From contig CP114118.1 in assembly GCA_029959195.1 (NCBI GenBank), forward strand, positions 1,798,001 to 1,862,000: a DNA stretch of 64,000 nucleotides, read 5' to 3'. The notes beneath the pieces were generated by a model that ran no database searches, was not told where the DNA came from, and saw only the letters and a list, made by a program, of their open reading frames with translations. The position numbers were made by a program, and so were the translations under genes. Source of the stretch: Dictyophora rubrovolvata (lineage: Eukaryota > Basidiomycota > Agaricomycetes > Phallales > Phallaceae). This document shows, piece after piece, positions 22,847 to 32,895 of the stretch; within the stretch, counting starts at the first letter, position 1; each line of letters begins with the position of its first letter.

Positions 22847-25522
22847 TCATACCGAACCTTCTACTCCCATCACTTGCCATAACACACCCATTTGTCCGAA
22901 CGGTCTCTGACTTCCGAGTAGGGTGCTTGCAAACTCGTATTTATTCCTTGGGTCCTTTATCGTTTCACACAGTTTCGCATAATAATTGCCAAGCTTTTCT
23001 AAGGCCGACCGGTGGACTAAGGCTGCTAGTCGAGGGACAGTTAACAATACCAAACGCGGGGAGGAAACGACGTCGAGTTCTGAGAGAAAAGTATCAAAAG
23101 CACGCAATGCCACGGTAATTTCTGGCGGTGTGGCCTCTGGTAGACGAGACAACGGAACCTATAGCTATCATTAAAGGAGAAATTTTTCCGGATACAATGT
23201 TAACTAACTGTTTCATCATTGACTTCTATGAATCCGATCATACGAGCCAATCCACTTTCTTGTAACAGCTGTGTGCACTGAGGGAATGCTATGGTCAATG
23301 GGTTATTGTACTTGTATATTGACAGTCTTACGTGCTGTTCGGTAAGCTGTTTAACGCGCTGTTGTAACAAAGTTTCAAGTTCTTCGATGCGTTCGTTTGT
23401 GAATGGATAAGGTTGCATGACGCTCTTCAGAAGGCTGAGTGCAAGAGATATTGGTTCGGAGAAGAAATTTACCTGAAGGTAGTCCAAGCAATTGATAATG
23501 AAAATATTTTTTTCCCAACCCGTTTTATCTCTCGTGTTCATTTCAGCCATTCGTCGACACATTTCCAAAGCGGGATCAAGGACGGTATCAAGTATGCGTC
23601 TAAACCCTTGTTTCTGTTCCTCGGCGTTTTCAGCATTCACAACAGAAGATTCGTATACAGTCATGATTTCTCGCAGTACTTGACAGAAATCTCGCAACGC
23701 AAAGGGTGCTGAAAGGTCTTCTTCAGGGGGCTAGAATGTAGAAACTTGGGATCAGACACAAACGACGTTTGAGTGTAACAATACTTGCATGTAGATATCG
23801 CAACAGACTTCGACCTTGGGCTTCGACCGCATCAAAGAAGGTCTTATATGCCAAGTCCGTAATACTTCGGAAAATATTAGGATGACTTCTGAATTAGAAT
23901 AACAAGTGCTCACTCTCCAAGAGTGGTGCATAGTAATGCATCGTCACCAATTGTTCGCCGCATAGTAATCAGATAGAACTGGAGAATATTCGCGATCTTA
24001 AAAGAAGTAATGCTGCTTTCTTGGGACTTAATGGTTTGTTGAATGCGCAACTAAGCAATGATCCAATAACAATAAGTTTACGCGGGGATCCACTGCGCAG
24101 TAAGACGTACCCGAAGCGGCATTAGTATTTTCTCAATGCTTTCGTCTAATAACAACCTAACCCAGCGCTCATCCTCATCCTGTTGTCTAATTTTCCGTAT
24201 CGATCCAACCATCCGTCCGTCATCTTTGATACCAAACAAACCACTCAAGAATTCGTGTTCCCCAGCAACAGCCTGATGGATCCATCCTAGCATATCACCT
24301 ATATACCTAGTAGGGTCATGTGCATGAATCTCTATGGGTCGGGGGAATCCCGATGGTCCACCTCTTGACAAAGCATCCAGAAATTGAGACAGTAAAGCCA
24401 GCTGTCTAGTTTGTGACAGAGTCTTAAGGGCTTGGCTGAGGTAGTCTGAGCGATGCGACGTAATTATGGCTAAATGGAACATACGAATATAAATCTGGCT
24501 GGTGTTTCAATCGCCTAATACCCTCTTTTATAAGAAAATCCACCTCCAGCTGAGCATCTTTGACGAGTTGACGGAACTCAGATGAACACCAGCGGTAGAT
24601 TTTCTGGTATGCTTGATCCAGAAGGGACGACGTTACGCTCATAATATCGAGACTGGAATGATGTCAAAACACGATGGATTCAAGTTAAGGTGGTGGACTT
24701 GACTTACCCAGCGTTTGTGCTGCTTTCTTCACTCAATAACATTTGACACCTTTCACGGATGTTTTCAACGTGATCAATGGTTTCAAACATTTGTCTTCCC
24801 ACAGGAATATCTCGACTAGTCATGATTTCAATTTGCTCTTCGGTTAAAGTGAACTCTGCTAAGAAGATGTTGACCATGGAGAGACGTGTCCCCATCTGTT
24901 GTCTAGCACAATTTAAGATCATCCGTACTATGAACCAGGTATCCCTTACCTCTGTAAGCGCAAGCCTTCAGCTTTGTCTAAAAGATGTTTACTAACGTCG
25001 GTGGTGGCTCGCAATTTGACTTCAGCGTCATCGCATGTGGTGACCATTTCCTGAATGAAATCCTCTAGTAAATTCAGTTTCTGTCTCATGATATGTCAGG
25101 GTGGGTTCGAACAAAACGCATTCTGAATTACATGCATCATCAACGCCTCCGAGGGCCTTCAGGAACCTCCGGCTCCCTTCAGTTAGTCGGGCTTCTATAT
25201 CACGTCGTAGGCTTTTCCGAGCACGAGCGGCCGTATCTCGTGCGCAAACTTCGTTATGCTTGACAATTTGATCAGACGAGTTGTAATCTGTATGCTCTGC
25301 TTGTTTTGGTAAGGTTGTTGCTGGAGAAGCATAATAAGCAGAAAGCGTTTCCAGTGCTTCCTTTGCTCTGGAATCATCATAATTTGCGCCTAGAACTTTA
25401 TACAACCTTAGGGAAATAGGGTTCCTTGCAGGGTTCAACAGTGTGCGCTTTTCATCTTTCTCGCCGTAGAGTGGGGAAGTAGCAATTTCTTTGGGAGATA
25501 AAGGACCCGTTGTGCGCGACAT
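22847..25522 (-). CDS. COG6: Conserved oligomeric Golgi complex subunit 6
   Basis: COG6 is in lobe B of the COG tether, which recycles Golgi glycosylation enzymes. The protein starts MSRTTGPLSPKEIATSPLYG and has NPISLRLYKVLGANYDDSRA and KEALETLSAYY, hallmarks of COG6. Later exons read RQQMGTRLSMVNIFLAEFTL, then YRWCSSEFRQLV, ALKTLSQTRQLALLSQFLDA, GGPSGFPRPIEIHAHDP and RYIGDMLGWIHQAVAGEHEF, strong family blocks. The intron 23731-23788 has a canonical GC donor (GCAAGT), joining RYLH to PPEEDLSAPFALRDFCQ. The intron 25081-25135 also appears to use GC (GCATGT), giving GGVDDKLNLLEDF; this one is less certain. The C-terminus ends GVLWQVMGVEGSV. Confidence 0.93.
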
Positions 25523-25585
25523 CAAGCAGAGAGTTTACTAAGCGCTGAAAGTCTAGTTTCGACCATTGGTGTTTCAAACCCACAA

Positions 25586-26896
25586 ATGGTGCTTATCTTT
25601 TTTCTCAACTTCGGCTTTTGTAAATTGACTGCTAATTGTTTTTAGTTATTGCATATATCCAGACGAGCAGCAGAGAAAAGTTTAAGGCAACTGTGCCGCC
25701 GCACCTCCTGCCAGAGATATGTCAACACACAACATTCCAAACCCACTACTGTTTCTTTCTTTACCAATAGTCCCTTATACGAATTTCATCAAAATAACGG
25801 CTCTAACGTCATAACTCCCAGATCTTCGGTACCAGCTCAGACAGAGCTAACGAATATCCGATGCTACTTGGTAACGGCGTCCCGATTAACCAAAGTCTAT
25901 TCCCAACTATCCAAGTCTAGATTAACGTACCTCATTGTTCTATCGACCATGGCTGGTTTCGCGCTTTCTCCTTTGCCTACCACTGTGCCTATGCTGCTTT
26001 CAACAGCCATTGGAACAGCACTTTGCTCAGCATCTGCCAACACATTTAATCAAATAGTCGAAGTTCCGTTTGATGCTCAAATGCCGCGAACAAGAATGCG
26101 TCCACTTATTAGAGGAGCGATATTTCCTGCCAATGCCTCGATATTTGGGATCATAACTGGTGTCGCAGGTGTTGCTACGCTTGCCTGCGTGCACCCAATC
26201 GCAGGTTCGCTCGGTGCCCTGAACATCGTATTGTATGCAGGGGTATATACAAGTTTGAAACGAAAAAGTATCCTCAACACCTGGGTTGGCTCTGTTGTTG
26301 GCGGCATTCCTCCGCTGATAGGCTGGGTAGCATGTGGCAGTCGACTGCTGCCAGCCACCAACCAACCCATCGATCTATTTTTACCTCCCTTCATCTTTGA
26401 CGTCCTCGACCCTATGTCATCTGTATCTGCTGACAATCCACTATCGGCCTTCGCCCTGTTTTGTTTATTATACTGCTGGCAATTCCCTCATTTCAACTCT
26501 CTAGCACATCTGCTTCGAGAGTCTTACGCTCAGGGAGGATATAAAATGTTAGCAGTGACGAACCCAACGCATAATGCGTTAGTATCCTATCGTCATGCTC
26601 TATTTCTCATCGGAGTCTCTTCGGTCGTGACGCCGCTGGCCGGTCTAACAACCTGGACATTTAGTATCACAAGCATTCCTTTAAACATATATCTTGCCCG
26701 AGCAGCTCATCTTTTCTGGAAATCTGGGACGGAGCAAAATGCGAAAGCTCTTTTCCATGTCAGCCTGTGGTACCTGCCGGTCATATTAGCTCTCATGATG
26801 ATTCATAAACGAGGGACCGACTGGTTGGTCTTTTTTGGCTTCAAAGAACCACCTAGCAAATATGCGGGGATAGATGAGAATACAAACAAGCTTTAA
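25586..26896 (+). CDS. COX10: Protoheme IX farnesyltransferase (heme O synthase)
   Basis: COX10 attaches farnesyl to heme B in the inner mitochondrial membrane, first step to heme A for cytochrome c oxidase. The main exon (25646-26896) has no suitable N-terminal ATG; an upstream ATG at 25586-25588 directly followed by a GT donor splices in frame to give MLLHISRRAAEKSLRQLCRR, an Arg-rich mitochondrial presequence. So exon 1 supplies only the start codon. UbiA-family motifs are intact: SANTFNQIVEVPFDAQMPRT with RTRMRPL, and YCWQFPHFNSLAHLLRESYA. Several hydrophobic helices span the membrane. Total is about 417 residues, normal for fungi. It is divergent from COG6, with 63 bases between start codons. 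Confidence 0.94.
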
Positions 26897-27049
26897 TCTG
26901 ACCTGTCCCAAAATACAAAAGCATTTTATTTTATCATTAGTAGAATATCGGTGACTTTAAAAAAGCCGCAGATTCTGTATGCTACGACTAATCTCCATGC
27001 GACAAAAAATCTAATAGATGACAAGCCAGATATTGGATCCTTTGTAATG

Positions 27050-27128
27050 ACACACATGGTGAAACGGTATCATGCTTGCCTTCCACTTGTGATAGCAAGC
27101 GGCGTGGGTTCGACTCCCGCTGTGTGTA
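27050..27128 (+). tRNA. tRNA-Gly (anticodon TCC) with an 8-base intron
   Basis: Acceptor stem 27050-27056 (ACACACA) pairs perfectly with 27121-27127 (TGTGTGT); discriminator A at 27128. The D arm holds GGTATCAT. The anticodon stem CTTGC (27075-27079) pairs with GCAAG (27095-27099); the loop is C-T-TCC-A followed by an 8-base intron (27086-27093) and A. The anticodon TCC is at 27082-27084. The T arm is GTGGG-TTCGACT-CCCGC and contains a B-box GGTTCGACTCC. A TTTT terminator lies just after it. The intron sits one base 3' of the anticodon, the canonical place. It lies downstream of COX10 on the same strand. Confidence 0.9.
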
Positions 27129-27131
27129 TGC

Positions 27132-27135
27132 TTTT
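27132..27135 (+). terminator. Pol III terminator of tRNA-Gly
   Basis: TTTT lies four bases after the discriminator base of tRNA-Gly, on the coding strand. A run of four or more T is the usual Pol III stop. Confidence 0.6.
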
Positions 27136-27315
27136 CTCTCTTGTGGGACTTCATTTTTATTGGTTTACTGACAAAACGATCCCTGTAATAATAATACAAA
27201 AATGAAGTGTCCCAATATTTACTTGGCAGTAACCCGACTTTTTAGCAAAAAAAAAATAATATTGCACACCCTTATTGTCCTTCCCTGGAATCTGGAGGTC
27301 AAAAGGAAAGGTTTT

Positions 27316-27320
27316 AAAAA
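27316..27320 (-). terminator. Pol III terminator of tRNA-Ala
   Basis: On the minus strand this is TTTTT, ten bases after the 3' end of tRNA-Ala. Confidence 0.6.
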
Positions 27321-27330
27321 CTATAGTGAC

Positions 27331-27413
27331 TGGAGATGACGCGAATCGAACGCGTGACCTCTTCAATGCCCACAAGTGCAAATGAAGCGTGATAACCCCT
27401 ACACCACATCCCC
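27331..27413 (-). tRNA. tRNA-Ala (anticodon TGC) with a 10-base intron
   Basis: On the minus strand the acceptor GGGGATG pairs with CATCTCC (one G-U pair), followed by discriminator A. The D arm is GTGTAGGGGTTATCAC. The anticodon stem CTTCA pairs with TGAAG; the loop is T-T-TGC-A, a 10-base intron (27367-27376) and T. The anticodon TGC occupies 27378-27380. The T arm ACGCG-TTCGATT-CGCGT is perfect and provides the B-box. The gene faces tRNA-Gly, about 200 bases away. Both introns start with CTTGTG. Confidence 0.92.
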
Positions 27414-27619
27414 AAGCGGTAAGGGTCGATAAATAAAGTATTGGAGCACATTGTTAACTTGCTACCTACTTTGAACTACATAATTCTTACACGACCAAAA
27501 CTGCTCAGGATTCGTAATTTCTGATTTTAAACTTCTGAGTTCATCTCCCCTTCTCCGGATTTACTCCCATCGCTATTGGCTTCCTCTACCTCCCCACACC
27601 CAACCAATGGTGCTCCTGA

Positions 27620-28642
27620 TCACATTTCAGCCGGTTCGCCTTCAAAAATTGATTCGAGTTTGCCGATCAAAGTTTGGACCTACAGAGAACATTCAAGTTC
27701 GACGCGGGAGGGATATCACAGAATGAGTCACCTTAGCAGTATGCCGACACGCTAGAGCCGCGACTTCCGACCATTTGATTAGAAGAGGAAATTTACTTAA
27801 ACCTTCTGCGCTGATAACGGACGTCAAGAGAAATTTGAAGCACGAGAAAGTACTCGCCTAGAACTATTTTCCTGCTGGTCTTCCCAAATCTGCATCTCCT
27901 CTAGTGCTTTTATGACATTTAGTCGTATAGCCTTGAGCTGCTCTAACTCAGAAATCGTTAGCCCTCTTAACCAGATAGGGAGATGTGGTGATTCATCTTC
28001 GAGCGACAGATCTTCTGGGGAAGGAAAATATCGCATGAAAAACACGGGAATCAGCAAGGTTTGATTGGATTGACGCAGGTGATAGATGTGCTGGTTTTTA
28101 TGTTTTCGACTGACTGAAAGCGCACGGAAAAGCATTGAACAAGACTCACGGAAGCACATATTTGGAGCACTATGCTCCGGTAAGTCTCCCTTAAAACTTT
28201 GTTCTGTGCCTTTCGAAGAATGCGCCCTAGGAGGGAGATGTCTTCTCTAGACAAAGGAACTCCATCTATAGTGTCTGACGCGTCTTCCTTGGTGTAAAAG
28301 CCATTCCACTGCAGTACTTCCAGGCAATTTGATACGATCCTTTGCCGATAGAGCTCGCTTAGAGAAAACAGGTCTAAAAGCTCTGGTGTATTTTCCCAAA
28401 GCATTGTTGGATACGTAATTCTGTTGATTCCGTACAGTACCACTTTCAATGACGGGGCTTTCTTCGAGCTCATGTCAGCAACGGAGTCAGATAGAACAGC
28501 TGCGTAAACGGTCAATTGATATGGTCTAATGTTAGAATAAATATAAACATAGGATTTCTTGATGTTTACCTTCGCTTTGTATGTCCGCGCCGTCTATACT
28601 TTGCTCCAGGTTAGACAGTAAAGTGTTGTGGACCATCATCAT
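27620..28642 (-). CDS. Multi-exon protein of unknown function
   Basis: The first exon begins at one of three consecutive ATGs (28642, 28639, 28636) and ends at a GTAAAC donor. Joining to the CAG before 28502 keeps the frame: SIDGADIQSE-AVLSDSVADMSSKKAP. The middle exon has KVVLYGINRITYPTMLWENT, LFSLSELYRQRIVSNCLEVL and PLSREDISLLGRILRKAQ. Further exons give RYFPSPEDLSLEDESPHLP and LTISELEQLKAIRLNVIKAL, and the likely last ones FPLLIKWSEVAALACRHTAK and VQTLIGKLESIFEGE before TGA at 27620. The middle of the gene has ambiguous splice choices. The protein seems mostly helical and soluble, with no known motif. I do not recognise the family. Confidence 0.6.
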
Positions 28643-29348
28643 GCATTATTGGCATGCCGCATTGGATCATGGATGCTGGGGCGTGACGATATGTGACTAG
28701 GCGCGTTCAAGGACTGACCGTTGTGTGTTCATTGGCCCATAATTCCCTTAATGAGCGGGTTCTATGTTATTTTATGGAGGATCTTTGGGGTATGTAACCG
28801 ATGACTTGATACATTCAAAAGCCCGCCTTGCGCATCCGAAAAGGTTTCTCAACTCATAAACCTAACTGAGGCTAAACCCTAAACAACAACCAAATAAGTA
28901 TGTAAATCGCTCTTTTGCAACACGCCCTGAAGGCCTGAATAGTCAGAGTCTGGAATAGAGACTGCCACAGCCTACGGTCCAGATATATTATCCATAGAAA
29001 AACGTACAGTTCCTTCCTAACAAGTCTGTGAGATTGCTATGTTTGGTTTGTTTGAGAACACATCTTATATAATTTTATAATGCAATAATTCCAAGATACT
29101 CGCCCAAAGGAAATACGCGGTCTATCACCACTGACCAACAATCTATTTGAGTGGCACAACCAATTACCTGAAATTACATAAAATATATAATTACGCCAAG
29201 TACAACTAGACATAATAGTAACAAAATTATAATGATACAGTAGCTTTGTGTTAACATGTCAAGAAAATAGTAATGTCGGAAGAATCATCATATAAGACAA
29301 GCTTTGACTCGCCGGTGAATTTTTCCCTAAAATATCATTTATTCTGTA
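28643..29348. other. Intergenic region, about 700 bases
   Basis: AT-rich sequence between the unknown gene's start and the WC-2 stop codon. It contains scattered short open frames and a lone TAAACCCTAAAC, but no gene or repeat array that I can support. It should hold the unknown gene's promoter and the WC-2 3' UTR. Confidence 0.5.
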
Positions 29349-31484
29349 TCAGCGCAGACCATAATGATGATCCGATTCAGTATGAGAGCCATCTCGACGT
29401 TCTGAGGAGAGCCCTCGAACATAGGAAGAAGGGGGAGCGGCTGCGCTGGAGACAGAGTGGAACATATATCCTGTTGCTGAATTTCCGCTGGCAGGCGAAG
29501 CATGATAGGAGGAAGTATTTGCATGACGGTGGTGGTAGCTGGTAGGGTAATGAGTGTGAGCGTAGGTTACTCCACCTGTCGTCGGATAAGAATAGAACTG
29601 CATGGGATTGTGTCTGGACTCCATTGTATATGTGTACATGGTCGGAGGAGGTGAGATCGAGTTAGAATGTTGATGAAAAGTTTCGAAAGTAGAATCCCGT
29701 GAATGCGAAGCACTGGTGTTCAATCTTTGTTGTGGATGATGCAGAGAGAAATTAGTGAGTCCTTCATCGGAAGTATGTCCTTTAATGGCAATCATGTCTG
29801 CTTCCTGTATTGCTCTAGTATCGCGTCGTCGTCGGGACGTAATACCCTCCTTTTTAGCCTTGGCACGAGAATACCGAAGACCACAAGCATTACAGAGATC
29901 CTTTTTGCCGCTTGGACCCTTTCGCCACTCTGGACTGCTGACGCTCTTGCAGGCTGCACAGCGGGTGATTCCTGCGGGAGGGTTGCCCCTACTGCCGGTA
30001 GTGTTATTGTACGTGTCTCGAGAGCTCTCGGCGACTTCCTCTGGGTAAATTCGCGTTTCGCGATGTCGGGGGGGAGGGATAATATTAGCATATATAGACG
30101 TTTGCCGTTGTTCGGGGGAGATATGCTGTTTGCTAACGGACGATGTTTGAGCCACTGGAGATGGTGATGGTAATTGCCAAGATTTCTGGCCCTCAAAGCC
30201 CTGATAATTATGAGCTGAATCTGAGGGAGGAACGAAGCTTGAATCTTCTGGAGAGGACCGACTTGTTCGAGTGATGCGCGAAGAGCCATCAGCAGTGAAT
30301 CCCAATGAACCAGCACTGGTCAACCCCTGTGTTTCAGATAATTTCAGGTAGTGAAAAGCAAATATAATCTGTCCATGTGGGATTAAACCACTTTCTACTG
30401 CTTGATTGGAATTTAGGATAGGATGAATATGCTGGAGCGCTCTAAAACGGCGAGTACACGAAGTCTTCGCGTCAGAGCTGTAAGCTTCCATTCGAACGTT
30501 TTGAACAAGTTGTTGGCACTCCTTTTCAGAGATACAATCAGTTATTGGCCAAGAAAGTAAGTCTTCACGACTTGACGTATTTTTTAATATTTGAAAAATA
30601 CGTATTTGAAGTGGGTCTTTCGGGTACGGGGAAATGGAAGACAATGCTCTTTTCAGGCGGTCGATTTCCTATACCACGAACACAAGTCAAGTTTCAACAC
30701 GTATTGCCAGCCGGACTGGCAGTGGGAATTCGACCTTACCTCGCCATCCATTGCAGAGGTGCCACACCAATTGGACCAGGGTGTACGATAAATTTCGTCA
30801 TTATCGGCGGGCGAGATATCTGTTCGTAGTTTTATATAAATATCAACGAAAAAAAAGAAACGTTGAAGGAAGACGGACTAATGCTTGCGTGAATAAAGCA
30901 TAGAATAAGGTTATCGGCAGCCAAGTTGACAACCAGATCAGAGGTGATATAATCTTTATCATATGAAACTCTATCTTCATCTAGTAAAGTGGCCACTACT
31001 CCCGTAAATCCCAAATTAGCGCGAAGATGGTTCAGGCGGGTATAACGGACACTGCTGGTAGAGATAAATGTGTATATGCCAACAAATAAAACCGAAATCA
31101 CCGACCGGGTTACGGTCCCATGAAGTGTTTCATTGCTTATGGCTCTTCTGAAGTCTAACTGAGCAGTAGAACGCTCTTCTGGATGTACGAAGTCGAGAAA
31201 ACTACGACCGATTATAGACTGTGCCTGAGGACCAAGGTGGTGGCGAAATATGGGATCGACGTATAGGAACTGCAAGGCTCCAGTTAACAGAGTCCAGTCT
31301 AAGGATACAAATCAGGATCCGTATCTGTGAACACCGTTAAGAAGTGAGAGAGAGACGAACAACAACGCGCTTGACCGAATTTCGGATTGTGGGTTTGCGA
31401 CTTCGACGAGGAAGGGTGGGGGAGATGTTGATCATTGATCGGGGACATGTGGAAGTGATCTAATGAATTGTAATGGGTGAGCAT
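29349..31484 (-). CDS. White collar 2-like blue-light regulator (PAS + GATA zinc finger)
   Basis: WC-2 partners the photoreceptor WC-1 to activate light-responsive genes. The N-terminal exon starts MLTHYNSLDHFHMSPINDQ (a second ATG could serve). Splicing in phase gives DWTLLTGALQFLYVDPIFRH, opening a PAS domain that continues SIIGRSFLDFVHPEERSTAQ, GFTGVVATLLDEDR, LVVNLAADNLILCFIHA and, after another intron, TPWSNWCGTSAM. The C-terminal half has one GATA finger: CAACKSVSSPEWRKGPSGKK followed by DLCNACGLRYSRAKAKKEG, i.e. CX2CX18CX2C, the WC-2 spacing, followed by basic RRRR. The tail is rich in His, Ser, Tyr and Pro. About 1.4 kb separates its start from DIS3. Confidence 0.88.
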
Positions 31485-32895
31485 GAAAGAACGATCGATA
31501 GAAAACAAAAACGAAACACAAAAAATGTGCAGAAAAATGGGAATAATGAAGAGTAAAAACACACAATGTTCGATCCACCTCCCCTATGCAGCCTTGTCTC
31601 AGACTGACAATGAATAATTAACTTGTCCCAAACAGATTTGCCACTCCGGGATCCATCCCCACTCTCCGATCGACCCCGAGTTCCGAGGCCTTGGCACTCT
31701 CAGCTTCCTCAGATGCCGAAAACAACTAGGTCTTTTGTGAAACCGGTTTTCTCTTCAATATTCTCCTGAACTGTTCGTTTTCGATGATTGTACAAATTGT
31801 GGGCATACTGGGGGCTTCTTTTGTTCTTAGCCACTGTTTTTTTCGCCGTCGACCTCTACCAGGACGTCCGGTCAGGGCCCCCCGCGTGTCGCTAGCGCCC
31901 GCAAGTTTACGTAATTGTTGCCGAACTTGAGATCTCTGTTCTTTGATGGTTCAGATTGGGACCGAAACACAGTCCATCAGCAGAGGAAAGTTCCACCTCT
32001 CACATCTGGCTCACTTTTCTTTCTCTATGATTGACTATCTTCATGAGATTGTGACCGAGTTATTTCAGATTGCTACTTTTATCATTTCCATTGCAAAAAG
32101 GTTTCCATTGTATTGACCTCGGTGTCCCTGAAGTTATGAAAAGTTTCGGTCCGCGAGTCACCGACCCCCGACGCGAAAAATTTCAACGACATGTGTAGGT
32201 GTAACAACGTTGACATCATGCACCGTCCTTTTTTAAGCATACCACGTGGTCAGGCTGTTTATCAAAAGTTTTTTTCTTCTTTCGGTTTACTCTTGTTGGT
32301 CAAATTGGTCATAAATATACCATACACGCCTTTCGCTCCTTTTTAGTTCCCTCACATACAATGCTATTCGTAATCACTTTTATGCGTTGTTTGAGAAGGG
32401 ACTAGCTGAGGGTGGATATTAAGTATTCAGGGTTAAAGCGATATATCTCGCAATCTCCCAGGCCGCATGATAAAATATGTAAACAAGAATGATCCGCCTT
32501 TTCTTGTCAAGAGACGGTTGTTGATGGGTCGTAATATAAGTAGAGTACAGTGTATGTGAAGGTATATCCAATAGGCCGCACCAGTACTTCCATAGTTAAC
32601 TACTAACCAGAATTTTCAATCAATATTTTCGTCTGAAACAAAATGCTGTGTCAGGTTTTCGGTATGAGAAGCATACACCTTCCGATTTATTATTTCCTTA
32701 CCCTATCATAAAGCAAACGCAAACAATACCACGATTAAGATAAAATCTTTCGCGCGTTTGTGGACAAAAAGGGAAAGAATCTTGAAAAAGTCAACGATCG
32801 TGACCAAATCGTGACCGGACTAACGGGGTAGTAAAGCTTGAGCAAGATATTACTAAGCCGCTTAGCATCGGCTGTAGTTACCCCGTTCCTCTACC
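31485..32895. other. Long divergent intergenic region, WC-2 / DIS3
   Basis: At 1.4 kb this is the largest non-coding gap in the window. No convincing open frame, tRNA or repeat is visible. It likely carries the WC-2 5' UTR and regulatory DNA for both genes. Confidence 0.5.

Noticed and set aside
28868-28885. Telomere-like TAAACCCTAAAC (and AACCCTA at 6058-6075)
   Set aside because: Single short matches rather than a tandem array; expected by chance in AT-rich DNA.
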